A stretch of DNA of 46,422 nt, taken from NCBI GenBank assembly GCA_016201275.1, contig JACQDB010000023.1, positions 1 through 46,422 on the forward strand, written 5' to 3'. The first letter of the stretch is position 1. Each line of letters opens with the position of its first letter. Made by a program: the position numbers and the translations under genes. The notes beneath the pieces are model-generated. The model had not been told where the DNA came from and searched no databases. It was given only the letters and a program-made list of their open reading frames with translations. Source of the stretch: Acidobacteriota bacterium. GTDB lineage: Bacteria > Acidobacteriota > Blastocatellia > UBA7656. Shown here piece after piece: positions 1-9,930 of this stretch.

Positions 1-3000
1 ATTGATCGCCGTCGAAGTTTCATCTTCAATTGGTTGTCCCTTCAATTCGCGCACCGTGCGTTCGAGCATCTGGGTGTATAAATCGAAACCTATGGCATCT
101 ATGTGACCGGATTGCTGGCCGCCTAAAAGATTGCCCGCGCCGCGCAATTCCAAATCCAGCGCCGCTATGCGAAAGCCCGCGCCCAAATCGGAAAACTCAC
201 GAATCGCCGCAAGCCTACGGCGCGCAATATCGGTCAAGCTGTCTTCGGTAGGAATCAACAGGTAAGCGTAAGCGCGGCGATTCGAGCGCCCGACTCTGCC
301 GCGCAATTGATACAACTGCGACAAGCCATAATGGTCTGCACGGTTGATGATGATGGTGTTGGCCAACGGTATATCTATGCCGTTTTCGATAATCGTCGTC
401 GCCACTAAAACATCAAGTTCGTGACGCACAAATTTCATCAACACATCTTCCAACTCTTTATCATCCATCTGTCCGTGGCCTACGCCTATGCGGGCTTCGG
501 GAACCAGGCGCGTCAGGAGTTCGGCAATGGTGTAAATCGTTTCGACGCGATTGTGAACAAAGAACGCCTGGCCGCCGCGTTGCAATTCCAGTTCAACGGC
601 GCTGCGTATGACGTTGTCGGAAAATGGTACGACATGGGTTTGAATGGCGAGCCGATCACGCGGTGGCGTTTCAATCACAGACATATCGCGCAAGCCCGCC
701 AAAGACATATTCAAGGTGCGCGGAATCGGCGTCGCCGACATCGCCAGCACGTCAACTTTTTTTCGCATCTGCTTGATGCGTTCTTTGTGCGCCACGCCGA
801 AGCGTTGTTCTTCGTCAACGATGAGCAAGCCCAAATCTTTGAACTTCACATCCTTGGATAACAAACGGTGCGTGCCGATCACGATGTCAACGCCGCCCGC
901 TTCCAGCGATAGCAAGGTCGCCTTCTGTTCTTTCGTGGAACGAAAGCGCGACAACATATCTATGCGAACCGGAAAAGCCGCAAAGCGTTTTTGAAAGGTC
1001 TTGAAATGTTGAAAGGTCAACACCGTCGTCGGCGTCAATACCGCGACCTGCTTATTTTCCATCACCGCCTTGAAAGCGGCTCTCATAGCCACTTCGGTCT
1101 TGCCGTAACCTACGTCGCCGACAATCAAACGGTCAGCGGGTTGGCGGTTTTCCATGTCGGCTTTGACATCTTCGATAGCGGTTTGCTGATCGGGCGTCAA
1201 TTGATATTCAAAGGCGTCTTCAAACTCCTGTTGCCAGGGCGAGTCCGCGCCGTAAGCGTGACCGCCTACAAGTTTGCGTTCGGCGTAGAGTTTCAACAAC
1301 TCTTCGGCCATATCGCGCATGGCGCGTTTGACACGCGCTTTGGCTTTTTGCCAGCCGATGCCGCCGAGTTTATCGAGCGTCGGTTTGTGGCCTTCGCCCG
1401 CCGAATAGCGTTGCACCAAATCGAGTCGCTCGACTGGAACATAGAGCTTTGCGCCTTCGGCAAAAGTCAGCAACATGAATTCGCGCACGCCGCTCGAAGC
1501 GCGTTGAATGCCCATAGCGGTGTTGCCAGTGGGCGCGCCTGCGGTGGCGATTTGATTCAAACCTTGAAACTGGCCTATACCGTGATCAACGTGAACGACA
1601 TAATCGCCGACCTTCAAATCGCCGAGGTCGGACAGAAAAGCCGAAGCTTTGCGTTGTTTGCGTTGTTGTCTGGCAACGGCGCGTTGCTGCACGCTGCGCT
1701 CAAGGTCGCCGAAGACATCGCTTTCGGTCAGAAGCGTCAGTTTGGCCGCCGGTAGCGCAAAGCCGTTCGCCGGTCTGCCGATGGTGACGACGCGATTAGT
1801 CAATAAAGACGGGCGACTTTGCGCCTGTGGGTGGTGCGACGAAGTGCTTTGCGGAGTGAGCGACGGCAATAGTTGTGCGGTGACTTCATACTCGTTGAGC
1901 ATTTCCACGACGCGCTCGGCCAGCCCCAAACTCGGCATGGCAAACAGCGTCATTTGCTGACTCAGACTCTCTTTCAAATCGCGTGCGAGTTCCTGCACGC
2001 GCCCGTAATAACGCCGCGAAGATTGCGAGATAAGAGAGACATCGGGCGTCGCTTCGGTGATTGGAAAAAGGAAAAGATGTCGCGCTGAAAGTCCCGCGTC
2101 TGGCGTTACTGAAAGTCTGGCGTCTGGCGTCCGGTGTCCGGCGTCCGGCAATGCAAGTCTGCTGTCTGCCGGGTGTGTTTCATCAACGGCGTCAAGTTCC
2201 AGGCGTTCTTCATCGGCAGGGTTTTGATTTTCGGACGCCGGACGCCGGACACCAGACGCCAGACTTTGTTGGTCAGATTCCTGAGTGCGGATTTCGGTAA
2301 CGATGTCTCTGACTTCGGATTCCAGATCCGAACCATCCAAGCGGAATTGCTCATCGGTGGTGGCAGCGGCGCGACCCAGTAAACGAAATTCGATGCGGGT
2401 GGCGGCGGCAAATTTTTCGCGCAACTCTTCGACGGTTAAAAACAAACGCTCAGGCGATAAGACTAAATCACCTGCGTCGTCGGCCTGTGCGAAGCGTTCG
2501 TGCAGATGCGCGTAAAACTCAGCGGCGCGCTTCTCAAGCTCTGCGGGTTCATCAATGATGAGCAGCGCGTCTTGGAAATAATCAAATGCGGTGGCGTCGA
2601 GCGGACGCATCAAGGGCAATAAATATTCCCAGCCTTCAAACCATTCGCCGCGTTCGGCGTGCGCCAGGCGTGCGCGCAAATCTCTGCGATAGCGGTCGTC
2701 CGCCCAATGCTTTTTTGCGGCTTCTGCCCATTGCATAAACTCTTCGCGGCGCACCGACAGTTCACGCATAGGCACTAAATTCGACTCATTGACTTTGCCT
2801 ATGGAGCGTTGGGTGTCGGGGTCAAATTCGCGTATCGAATCCACCGTGTCGCCGAAAAATTCGATGCGATGCGGAGCGTCGTGCGCCGGTGAAAAGACAT
2901 CCAGGATGCCGCCGCGCAAGCTGAATTCGCCGACCGCGCCTACGGGTTCCTGGCGCACATAACCGCTGGAGATCAACAAATCTACAATCAATTCCGGCGG

Positions 3001-3498
3001 CATATCTTCACCGATTTTTAAGGCGATGCTCGACGCTTTCAACAGGTGCGGCGCAATGGTGCGTTCGGCTATGGCATCAATCGCGGTCAGCAATATGTGG
3101 GCTTCGCCTTGCGCGGCGCGATGCAAAGCGAGGGTGCGTTGTTCAAGGACTTCGGCGTGCGGCGAGGTGCCATCGTAAGGGTCGGTTTCGAGCGCCGGAA
3201 TCGTCAGCACTTGTTCTTCACAGGCCTCGAGTCCGTTCAAGGCGCAATAAAAAAACTCTATATCGGATTGCAGTTCTTCGATTTCGCGGTTCGAGCGCGT
3301 AATGAACACGACGCGACGACGCAGGCGTTTTTCAATGGCGGCGATGACCAGAGAACGGGCGCTGCCTGCCAGTCCAGACAGCACCACGGCGCGTTGTCCT
3401 TTGCCGAGTTCGACGACCAGTTCGTTGAGCGCGGCGCTGTCAAGCAGGGCGTTGAAAATTTCCTGATAGTAATTTTCCGTGATGATGTTGGCAGACAT
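1..3498 (-). CDS. mfd: Transcription-repair coupling factor Mfd (3' end beyond window)
   Basis: Superfamily 2 ATPase that removes RNA polymerase stalled at DNA lesions and recruits UvrA for nucleotide excision repair. The minus frame is open from the ATG at 3498 to the left edge (1166 codons, no stop), so the C-terminus is missing. Visible motifs are Walker [10 protein letters not shown] near residue 794 (Lys800), the DEEQRFG box at 895, and [14 protein letters not shown] followed by ERTVRELKG at the edge. From memory, the Walker A lysine of the E. coli protein lies about 166 residues earlier, so this protein carries extra N-terminal sequence. Part of it is a polar stretch around residues 410-462 encoded by a heptad-repeat hairpin (2112-2267) that keeps the frame open. 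The gene follows the membrane-protein gene at 3587-5419 after 88 nt. Confidence 0.93.
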   Translation of the reverse strand, partial: MSANIITENYYQEIFNALLDSAALNELVVELGKGQRAVVLSGLAGSARSLVIAAIEKRLRRRVVFITRSNREIEELQSDIEFFYCALNGLEACEEQVLTIPALETDPYDGTSPHAEVLEQRTLALHRAAQGEAHILLTAIDAIAERTIAPHLLKASSIALKIGEDMPPELIVDLLISSGYVRQEPVGAVGEFSLRGGILDVFSPAHDAPHRIEFFGDTVDSIREFDPDTQRSIGKVNESNLVPMRELSVRREEFMQWAEAAKKHWADDRYRRDLRARLAHAERGEWFEGWEYLLPLMRPLDATAFDYFQDALLIIDEPAELEKRAAEFYAHLHERFAQADDAGDLVLSPERLFLTVEELREKFAAATRIEFRLLGRAAATTDEQFRLDGSDLESEVRDIVTEIRTQESDQQSLASGVRRPASENQNPADEERLELDAVDETHPADSRLALPDAGHRTPDARLSVTPDAGLSARHLFLFPITEATPDVSLISQSSRRYYGRVQELARDLKESLSQQMTLFAMPSLGLAERVVEMLNEYEVTAQLLPSLTPQSTSSHHPQAQSRPSLLTNRVVTIGRPANGFALPAAKLTLLTESDVFGDLERSVQQRAVARQQRKQRKASAFLSDLGDLKVGDYVVHVDHGIGQFQGLNQIATAGAPTGNTAMGIQRASSGVREFMLLTFAEGAKLYVPVERLDLVQRYSAGEGHKPTLDKLGGIGWQKAKARVKRAMRDMAEELLKLYAERKLVGGHAYGADSPWQQEFEDAFEYQLTPDQQTAIEDVKADMENRQPADRLIVGDVGYGKTEVAMRAAFKAVMENKQVAVLTPTTVLTFQHFKTFQKRFAAFPVRIDMLSRFRSTKEQKATLLSLEAGGVDIVIGTHRLLSKDVKFKDLGLLIVDEEQRFGVAHKERIKQMRKKVDVLAMSATPIPRTLNMSLAGLRDMSVIETPPRDRLAIQTHVVPFSDNVIRSAVELELQRGGQAFFVHNRVETIYTIAELLTRLVPEARIGVGHGQMDDKELEDVLMKFVRHELDVLVATTIIENGIDIPLANTIIINRADHYGLSQLYQLRGRVGRSNRRAYAYLLIPTEDSLTDIARRRLAAIREFSDLGAGFRIAALDLELRGAGNLLGGQQSGHIDAIGFDLYTQMLERTVRELKGQPIEDETSTAIN
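2112..2267. repeat. Heptad-arm inverted repeat inside mfd
   Basis: The left arm (2112-2148) begins AAAGTCTGG and continues as 7-nt units CGTCTGG, CGTCCGG, TGTCCGG, CGTCCGG. The right arm (2232-2267) is its near-exact reverse complement, with one unit order swapped. The spacer is about 83 nt. The mfd frame reads through both arms without a stop. The architecture matches the intercistronic elements at 9037, 12786, 22305, 23921 and 44540, but the heptad sequence is different. Confidence 0.85.
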
Positions 3499-3586
3499 AA
3501 TTTGATTGTGGATTGTAACAAGTGGCGCAGGCGCGTGGCAAAAAAGTAACGCGGTGAAGCGGATTTTACGAGCTTTATTTGATGAA

Positions 3587-5419
3587 TCATTCCGTGTCGT
3601 GTGCGGCGACGGCGATGAGTTTTTGCGCTTTACGTTTGCGCCACCACAACAGCGGACTGGCCGCAAGCAACGCCCAGGTGAGCAGGCTGAGGGCGTTGGT
3701 GAAGTGGACGCGGCGCGGTTCGCAAAACTGCAACTCAACGGTGACGGCTTGCTGCGGCACGGCGATGACCAAGATGCCATCGGCATCGGGGCGCGTCGCC
3801 AGCGCTTCGCCGTTGGCGGTGGCTCGCCAATGCGGATAGTAGTAGGTTCGCACTCGCGCTTCACCGCTCTGGCCTGCGCCGAGGTGAAACGTCCGCTGCT
3901 CGGCCTGCCACGAGGAAATGGTGATGGTGCGCCCGGCAACTTCTACTTCGTCATTCATCGCAGGCGGTTGCTTGCCTGCCCAGATCGGCAGCCAATAATC
4001 GGGAAGGCTGGGCGAAGTGGCGATGGTCGCCATCATGGAATTGAAGTCTGAACGCGGTAAAAATATGGCGGCGCGGATGACTTGAAACAGAGTCAAGGAA
4101 ATGGCAATCACCAAACAGCCTACGGCCAGCAAAGCCAGTGGGCGCAATCTGGTCTTAGCCAGTTGGCGCAATCTCGGCAGACTGGCCGCGCCCAGCAAGG
4201 CACTGAGCATAGAGGCCACGGTGAGCCAACGCCAAGGGAATTGCACCTCTTTAAGCAGCGGCAGCACCGCCCACACCGGACGACTCACCGGCAGCATCAG
4301 GAAAAATGAAAGGATGGTTAAAATCACCAGTGCTTTGATGGGCGCTGCGTGAGGCTCGTCAAAGGCCGGGCGCGATGGTTGCACAGCGTCGTCAGACAAG
4401 GACGCTACCGCTTGCTCGTGGTTTGCTAGCGGCAACGAAGCAGTTGCTTCGCCAAGTGAAGAGGGAGGAAATTTTTCACCATTGATGAAGGCCGGGGAAG
4501 GTTTGGCGTTCACTTTCGCCGATGATTTTTTTACGAACACCAGTGCCGGCAAAGCCATCAGCAGGGTGGCAAAGGCCAGCACCCCTGCCCACCACGTCGT
4601 AGCGCCTTCGACCATTTTGCCGAATAGAAAATTGTAGCGATAGTCGTACCATAAATCGGGATTGATTTTATTGCCGCGCATCCAGCCGAGTTCCTCTACC
4701 ATCGTCACCCAATAAAACGCGCTGGCCGCCAGTCCCAACCCTACCGCCAGCGTCAAGCGCATCAGGCTGCGCCTATAGTCGGCGCGCCGGATTCGCATCA
4801 GCGCATACACCGCCAGCGCCACCGAACCGATCACCGTCAACGGCAGATGCGTCAACACCAGCAGCGCATAAGCCACCCCTAATAAAATCACATCCCGCGT
4901 TTTGCCGCTTTGACACAGCCGCTCGACGAACGCAAAGGCGAAGGGCAACACCGCGCAGGCGGCATACTCCGGCAGCATGGAGGATTCATAAAGTTCGTTG
5001 ACGTGATACGGATTGACGATAAAAAAAAGTCCGGCGACCAGTGCCAAATTGGGCTTGAGAAAACAGCGCCCCCAAGCGTAAATGCCCAACCCGCCCACAA
5101 GCGAAAGCAGCACGAAGACCAGCAAGCTGGCGGTGAACCAATCGCCGCTGAGGAAGCGTGCCAAGGCCAGCAGGTAATAAAACCCCGGAGGATAAAAGCG
5201 CAAACTGATATCGCCGTAGCCAGCGTTTGATAAACTGTTCCAGCCCGGTTGCAGGTCGCCCTGGTGCAGCAATTCATAGAGCGCCACGCCGACGCGATAA
5301 TGATACGTAAGATCGCCGCCTTTGGGAATGCCCTTGACCATCGCCGGCAGAATAAGGAAAAGCCCTGCCGCAAACAGCAGCACCGCAGGACGCCAATGAT
5401 TGAGAAAAATTTTTCGCAT
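3587..5419 (-). CDS. Multi-pass membrane protein, PTPS-related / YfhO-like
   Basis: A 610-residue integral membrane protein. An N-terminal hydrophobic segment (about 10-30) is followed by a periplasmic-looking loop rich in Gly, Tyr and Pro (GGDLTYHYR, then [16 protein letters not shown]). About ten further hydrophobic helices, a polar linker at about 320-370, and a C-terminal helix with a Lys/Arg-rich tail come next. The pattern fits the membrane-protein family annotated as 6-pyruvoyl-tetrahydropterin-synthase-related, which resembles YfhO and GT-C glycosyltransferases. The substrate is unknown. The gene lies directly upstream of mfd on the same strand. The family call is from recognition only; a role in glycan or lipid-linked sugar transfer is inference. 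Confidence 0.7.
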   Translation of the reverse strand: MRKIFLNHWRPAVLLFAAGLFLILPAMVKGIPKGGDLTYHYRVGVALYELLHQGDLQPGWNSLSNAGYGDISLRFYPPGFYYLLALARFLSGDWFTASLLVFVLLSLVGGLGIYAWGRCFLKPNLALVAGLFFIVNPYHVNELYESSMLPEYAACAVLPFAFAFVERLCQSGKTRDVILLGVAYALLVLTHLPLTVIGSVALAVYALMRIRRADYRRSLMRLTLAVGLGLAASAFYWVTMVEELGWMRGNKINPDLWYDYRYNFLFGKMVEGATTWWAGVLAFATLLMALPALVFVKKSSAKVNAKPSPAFINGEKFPPSSLGEATASLPLANHEQAVASLSDDAVQPSRPAFDEPHAAPIKALVILTILSFFLMLPVSRPVWAVLPLLKEVQFPWRWLTVASMLSALLGAASLPRLRQLAKTRLRPLALLAVGCLVIAISLTLFQVIRAAIFLPRSDFNSMMATIATSPSLPDYWLPIWAGKQPPAMNDEVEVAGRTITISSWQAEQRTFHLGAGQSGEARVRTYYYPHWRATANGEALATRPDADGILVIAVPQQAVTVELQFCEPRRVHFTNALSLLTWALLAASPLLWWRKRKAQKLIAVAAHDTE

Positions 5420-5710
5420 AGCGATTTTACAAAATTATCCGACAGGTGGAGGGCAACTTCATGCCGAAGCATTTCGCCCTCAATATACGGCAATCTGCAA
5501 ACCGAGAAAAGGGTTTTTCCGCAAGACCCATGCGAGGGCTGCATTAGGCACCGAAAGCATTACGAAAAAGGGTAAGCAATGACGGGGGTGTCGCATTGAG
5601 CCGTCGCCGGAAAAATGATACTGTTGCCAATCCAAAAGGGCGTTTGTTACTATCGAAGCAAGCTGCTAATCCCAGCGACAGCTCCCGTGCCGAAAATCGG
5701 AGGACCATCC
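5420..5710. other. Divergent intergenic region
   Basis: This 291-nt gap separates the minus-strand membrane gene from the plus-strand pseudopilin-like gene and should hold promoters for both. I see no convincing RNA gene. A short hairpin-capable pair (gagggc / gccctc, about 5450-5482) is present. The plus frame is open upstream from about 5615, but nothing there resembles the protein family. Confidence 0.4.
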
Positions 5711-6322
5711 ATGAAATTCACGCCTCGCCTGTGGCTACTGACGGCAATGTTGCTGGCCTCACTTCTGGTTGCGGCGTTTGCAGCGGGGCTACCGGCTGGC
5801 GAAGCGCGCAAACAGATTGCCGCCGCTTTGGGCTATGACAAGCCCGATGGCATTCATATCAAAAATATCAGTTCAGGATTGGGCGGCAGTCAGGCCATCG
5901 TCGAAGTCACGGTTGACGCGGCGTTTCGCCTGCAACAGGACCAAGCGGGCAACTGGAAAGCGGTAGAGGTTCGCACCGGCGACCGACGCTGGGAATCATT
6001 GGAATTGATTGATGCGGCGATTCGCAAAGAAAAAATTTTGCGAACGACCTCCGAACTTCGCACCATCGCTACGGCTTTGGAAGCCTATAGGCGCGCCAAC
6101 GGCGGTTATGTGGCGGCGCAATCGGGAGTGAAATTAATTGATCAATTAGCGCCGCATTATCTGCTGCACATCGTTCGCCTCGATGCTTGGTCAAACGAGT
6201 TGGACTATCAAGGCACGGCCACTCATTATCGGCTGGTCAGCCTGGGGCCGGATGGCAAGCCCAACAGCGGCGACGAAATCATTTTGGAAAACGGGCAGGT
6301 TGTAAAAGGGGCAAGCGAGTGA
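5711..6322 (+). CDS. Type II secretion pseudopilin G-like protein
   Basis: A 203-residue protein with an N-terminal hydrophobic segment (MKFTPRLWLLTAMLLASLL). The middle is a helical stretch, TTSELRTIATALEAYRRANG, resembling the pseudopilin alpha-spine after the prepilin helix. The C-terminus has SLGPDGKPNSGDEI, very like the calcium-binding C-terminal loop of GspG-type major pseudopilins. It lacks a clear prepilin peptidase site (G followed by FTLIE), so it may be an anchored GspG-fold protein rather than an assembled pseudopilin. The start at 5711 was chosen because GGAGG lies 6 nt upstream and the signal-like segment follows directly. The stop overlaps the GTG start of the next gene by 4 nt, implying translational coupling. 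Confidence 0.65.
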   Translation: MKFTPRLWLLTAMLLASLLVAAFAAGLPAGEARKQIAAALGYDKPDGIHIKNISSGLGGSQAIVEVTVDAAFRLQQDQAGNWKAVEVRTGDRRWESLELIDAAIRKEKILRTTSELRTIATALEAYRRANGGYVAAQSGVKLIDQLAPHYLLHIVRLDAWSNELDYQGTATHYRLVSLGPDGKPNSGDEIILENGQVVKGASE

Positions 6323-6846
6323 TTTTCAATTCCGAATCGGTGAACCCATCGCCCGTCGTCAGCCACTTGGCGCGTTCGCATCGCCTGGCCGCGATGATCG
6401 TTCTCATCATCGGCTTCAGCGTAGGGATGTATATAGCGATTGGCCTGTTGATTATTGGCACGGCCAGACAAGCGGTGTCGGCGACAAATTATCAAATGCC
6501 ATTCCTGACTGCCGCAGGAATTCTGGCGTTTGCTTCGATAGCTTATCGGCGCGCTCAATTTGGGCGCGTGCGCCTGGAAGTCATTGCCACCTTGCGCGGC
6601 CTTGAAGGGTTGATTAAACACTTCACGCAGACCACCCTGATCGCCGTAGCGATTGCCGAAATTATCGGCTTGCTGGCTTTGCTTATCGTTTTTTTCGGCG
6701 GCTCGCAACGCGATGTTGTCGTTCTCGGACTGGTCGCCGGATTCGTCGTCTTTACCAACTATCCGCGCCGCGATGCGTGGTTGAAAACGGTGAAATATTT
6801 TGCAGCCAATTTGTACGACGACGAAGCGGAAACCCGAAAAGCCTGA
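6319..6846 (+). CDS. Hypothetical four-helix membrane protein
   Basis: A 175-residue protein, family not recognised. The start is set at GTG 6319, which overlaps the TGA of the upstream gene (GTGA). Longer upstream reading would only translate the neighbour in another frame. Four hydrophobic segments occur at about 25-48, 55-72, 105-125 and 132-150. A basic, soluble-looking stretch (YRRAQFGRVRLEVIATL) lies between helices 2 and 3, and the tail is charged (DDEAETRKA). Overlap with the pseudopilin-like gene suggests shared expression and perhaps a shared envelope role; no function can be assigned. Confidence 0.6.
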   Translation: MIFNSESVNPSPVVSHLARSHRLAAMIVLIIGFSVGMYIAIGLLIIGTARQAVSATNYQMPFLTAAGILAFASIAYRRAQFGRVRLEVIATLRGLEGLIKHFTQTTLIAVAIAEIIGLLALLIVFFGGSQRDVVVLGLVAGFVVFTNYPRRDAWLKTVKYFAANLYDDEAETRKA

Positions 6847-6916
6847 AGGCGTTTCCTCCTTTAGCGCGTATTCATGCAGCCTGAATTGAGGTAGTGCAAC
6901 AATCGTCTCAGAGACC

Positions 6917-9037
6917 ATGAAAGGAAGTACACTTTTGATTACAAACAAACTCTTTGCAACCGGCGCGACTTTGGCTTTGCTGTTTGCGGCAGTGCCGCAA
7001 CCGGCGCTTCAGGCGCAGAGCCTGAAGGCGACGCTGGCCGCGCCACAGGAAATCAAACCCGACAATCGCTCCAAAGCTTTGCAGAAATATCTGGAAGCAC
7101 AGAATTACGAACAGGCGGGCAACTATTCGGCAGCGGTAGCGGCTTACAAAGAAGCCATCGCTTTAGACCCGAACTCCGCCGAATTGCGCGTCGCTTTCGG
7201 GGCGCTCTATTTGAAAAACCGCAACGTCATAGACGCCGAAACGCAGGCGCGTGAAGCCATGAAAGTTGAGCCGACCAATCTGGAAGGCCGCAAATTACTG
7301 GCGCGGATTTTTATTTCGCAATCCTTCGTCGGCAGCACTTTTGATAAAGACAAAGCTCGCGCCGCCATCAAGGAACTGGAAGAGATTGCCAAGAGCGACC
7401 AGCACGCCAAGATTGAACTTGGCGATAAACCGATTCCCGTGCTGGGCGTGATTGGCGATCTGTACGAGTCTTTGGAAGAGAAGGACAAAGCCATAGAAGC
7501 TTTCAAGAAAGTCTCCGAAAGCGATGCCTCCGCCGACACCGCGCACATCCAACTGGCGCAAATCTATTTTCAGAAAAATAAATTCCGCGAAGCCGCCGCC
7601 GCCGCCCGCAAAGCTTACGACCTCAATCCCAAGTCCATACAATACGCGGGCTTGCTGGCCAAATCGCTGCTGCGTTTAGGCCGCACCCAAGAAGCGCTGG
7701 ACATTTACCGCAAAGCTTTGAACATCAAAGACCCGGATAAAAACGGCAAGCCCAATAAAGCGCCGGATGACGATGATACAGAGGGCTTGAAATCGGCGAT
7801 GGGCATTTCGCCATTGACCTTCGATTATGCCGAGGCGCTGGTGTTTGCGGGCAAATACGACGAAGCGATCAAGCAGGTTGATCCGGTGTTGAAACTGGTA
7901 CGCAAAGACAGCCCCTTGTACCTTGCTGGCATACGCATCAAGGTGGATGCCAGCAGGCGTTCAGGCAAACGCGAAGAGGCGGTCAAGACCTTGGAAGAAG
8001 CGCTCAAGGGGCAGGACGTTTCCGAAAGTTTGCCGGTGTTGTATTCGCTGGCGGAAACTTACGAAGAGATGCAGAAATTCGACAAAGCCGTACAGACTTA
8101 TGAAGAAGCTCTCAGCGCTATCGTCAACCCCGATGGCACGGTCGGCAATCGCGAAGAAGACAAACAGAATGCCGGAGCCGTGTTGACGCGCATCGGCCTA
8201 GCCTATCGCACCGCTGGCCAACGGGACAAAGCCATGGAAACTTTCGAGCGCATGAGAAAAGTTCTTGGTGCCGACAGTCCACGCGCTGACCAACTCATCA
8301 TAGACACCTTGTTGAATGAAGGAAAAAATCAAGCAGCGCTGGACGCCGCCACCGCCGCCACCAAGCGTTTCCCGGATGAGCGTTCCTTCAAAATCACCCG
8401 CGCTCAGGCGGCCAGTCGTCTGGGGAATATGCAGGAGGTCGAAGCCTCTTTGCGGCCTCTGCTGAAAAACACGGTCGAGGATGCTGATATTTACCTGGCC
8501 TGGGCCAGCCTTCAACTCGAAGCCAATCAATTGAAACAGGCCGAAGAGACAACGCGCAAAGCCATCAATCTGGAACCCAACGACATCGGCCCATTGATTA
8601 CGCTGTCCTTGATTCAGGAGCGCCAGGATAAATTCAAAGATGCCGAAGCGAGTTTACGCAAAGCGCTGGAGATTGACCCGGAAAATGCTACGGTGCTAAA
8701 TAACTTGGGCTATTACCTGGCCGAACGCGGTGAGCGTTTGCCGGAAGCGATTTCCTTGATTCAACGCGCCGTCAATATCGAGCCGACCAACGGCTCGTTT
8801 ATGGATTCGTTGGGCTGGGTCTTTTTCAAGCAAGGCAAAATTCCTGAAGCGCAAAAGTATTTAGAGCAGGCGGTAATTTATTCGCCGCGTTCGGCCACCA
8901 TTCACGACCACCTCGGCGATTTGTACAAAAAACTGGGACAGTTGGACAAGGCACGCGCCAAGTGGGAAGACGCTTTGAAACTGGCTACCGAGCCCGAAGA
9001 GATCAAAAAGATCAAAGCCAAACTCGGTAAAAAATAG
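6917..9037 (+). CDS. Exported tetratricopeptide-repeat protein
   Basis: A 706-residue protein with a signal peptide (residues about 8-33, ending in ALQAQ) followed by TPR units over nearly the whole length. Clear examples are AGNYSAAVAAYKEAIALDPN near 67 and the last units containing LGYYLAERGERLPEA, LGWVFFKQGKIPEAQKYLEQ and LGDLYKKLGQLDKARAKWE. TPR solenoids bind protein partners, here probably in the periplasm or at the outer membrane. The ATG at 6917 has no good ribosome-binding site. A TTG at 6935, preceded by AAAGGAAG, would also leave an intact signal peptide (LITNKLFATG) and may be the true start. The stop codon TAG abuts the first heptad of the repeat at 9037. Confidence 0.8.
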   Translation: MKGSTLLITNKLFATGATLALLFAAVPQPALQAQSLKATLAAPQEIKPDNRSKALQKYLEAQNYEQAGNYSAAVAAYKEAIALDPNSAELRVAFGALYLKNRNVIDAETQAREAMKVEPTNLEGRKLLARIFISQSFVGSTFDKDKARAAIKELEEIAKSDQHAKIELGDKPIPVLGVIGDLYESLEEKDKAIEAFKKVSESDASADTAHIQLAQIYFQKNKFREAAAAARKAYDLNPKSIQYAGLLAKSLLRLGRTQEALDIYRKALNIKDPDKNGKPNKAPDDDDTEGLKSAMGISPLTFDYAEALVFAGKYDEAIKQVDPVLKLVRKDSPLYLAGIRIKVDASRRSGKREEAVKTLEEALKGQDVSESLPVLYSLAETYEEMQKFDKAVQTYEEALSAIVNPDGTVGNREEDKQNAGAVLTRIGLAYRTAGQRDKAMETFERMRKVLGADSPRADQLIIDTLLNEGKNQAALDAATAATKRFPDERSFKITRAQAASRLGNMQEVEASLRPLLKNTVEDADIYLAWASLQLEANQLKQAEETTRKAINLEPNDIGPLITLSLIQERQDKFKDAEASLRKALEIDPENATVLNNLGYYLAERGERLPEAISLIQRAVNIEPTNGSFMDSLGWVFFKQGKIPEAQKYLEQAVIYSPRSATIHDHLGDLYKKLGQLDKARAKWEDALKLATEPEEIKKIKAKLGKK

Positions 9038-9193
9038 TCTGTAGTCATTAGTCCCTAGTCATTAGTCCGTAGTCCGTAGTAGAGAGATTTCGCGCTGGGC
9101 AATTGGCGCTTTTTGCCTGAAAAGTTTAAACGATTCGCGCCAAGCAAAAGGGAGCGCGCAAAAGCTAAGGACTAGGGACTAATGACTAATGAC
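9037..9193. repeat. Heptad-arm hairpin element (intercistronic)
   Basis: Left arm 9037-9078 is six 7-nt units: GTCTGTA, GTCATTA, GTCCCTA, GTCATTA, GTCCGTA, GTCCGTA. Right arm 9166-9193 is four complementary units: TAAGGAC, TAGGGAC, TAATGAC, TAATGAC. The element starts on the last base of the upstream stop codon and ends 18 nt before the next start. The core (9079-9165) contains a smaller inverted repeat (gcgctgggcaattggcgc and gcgcgc-rich flanks). Confidence 0.9.
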
Positions 9194-9211
9194 ATCAAAA
9201 GGTGTTGCGTT

Positions 9212-9811
9212 ATGAAGAAAGCCTTGAACCTTTTCGTGGTTGCCCCGGCACTGTTGCTGTTGTTGTATCCGCTGTTGGCCGCGCCGGTTTATACACAGAA
9301 TGCGCCGATTGCCGGACGCGGTGGGCGCGACGACAGCAATGATGAGCGCGACAGACGGCATGTGCCGTACATGGATGATGCGGGGCCGCGCAAAACCGAC
9401 CGCCCGCTTTATGAAGTCGAGCAGTTGGAGCAGCAATGCCTGGAGCAAATCAATCATCAACGCGAAGCCCGTGGCATTGCGACGCTGGAGTTTTCCTCTG
9501 AGCTTTTGCCGCTAGCGCGCTATTACAGTTGGCGCATGGCGGAAGAAAAATTCTTCTCGCACACCGACCCCGAAGGCCGCACCGTCAAAGAGCGGGTCAG
9601 CGAATCGGGTATCAAGTGGCGCATTCTGGGCGAAAATCTCGCCTATTCCAACGGCTACATCAATCCGGTTGCGGCCAGTCTGCACGGCTGGATGGACAGC
9701 CCCGGGCATCGCAAAAATATTCTGGATGCCTCGTTCAATCAAACCGCCATCGGCGTGTGGATCAGCGACAACGGCACGGTCTATTTCACCGAAATTTTCA
9801 TGAAGCGCTAA
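9212..9811 (+). CDS. Exported CAP/SCP-domain protein (YkwD-like)
   Basis: A 199-residue secreted protein. The start at ATG 9212 gives a clean signal peptide (MKKALNLFVVAPALLLLLYP) with AAAGGTG upstream. The ATG at 9182 lies inside the heptad repeat and would prepend repeat-encoded residues. A charged linker (about 35-70) precedes a CAP domain with the expected hallmarks: CLEQINHQREARG, FFSHTDPEGRTV, GENLAYS and HGWMDSPGHRKNIL, containing the cavity His and Glu residues. Bacterial CAP proteins are extracytoplasmic; the biochemical role of this subgroup is poorly defined. The repeat element fills the gap to the upstream TPR gene, so the two may be co-transcribed. Confidence 0.85.
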   Translation: MKKALNLFVVAPALLLLLYPLLAAPVYTQNAPIAGRGGRDDSNDERDRRHVPYMDDAGPRKTDRPLYEVEQLEQQCLEQINHQREARGIATLEFSSELLPLARYYSWRMAEEKFFSHTDPEGRTVKERVSESGIKWRILGENLAYSNGYINPVAASLHGWMDSPGHRKNILDASFNQTAIGVWISDNGTVYFTEIFMKR

Positions 9812-9930
9812 TCAACGCTTCTTCATATCAACGGTCGCTTGTCAGAGGCTGTGGCTTCTTGTACTTTGTGGTTGGCGAGTTGCTGTGAACGGCAGAAGTT
9901 CGGCAACGCCCTGCGAAGCGCTAATCACTC

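Noticed and set aside
421-2382. Long plus-strand open frames opposite mfd (for example 991-1755)
   Set aside because: They are antisense to an unmistakable Mfd reading frame and have no recognisable domains or ribosome-binding sites.
4888-5544. Minus-strand ORF overlapping the membrane-protein gene
   Set aside because: It is another frame of the same strand within a clear membrane-protein gene and lacks any domain.
9182-9211. Upstream ATG (9182) as the CAP protein start
   Set aside because: It lies in the right arm of the repeat and would mask the signal peptide that begins at 9212.
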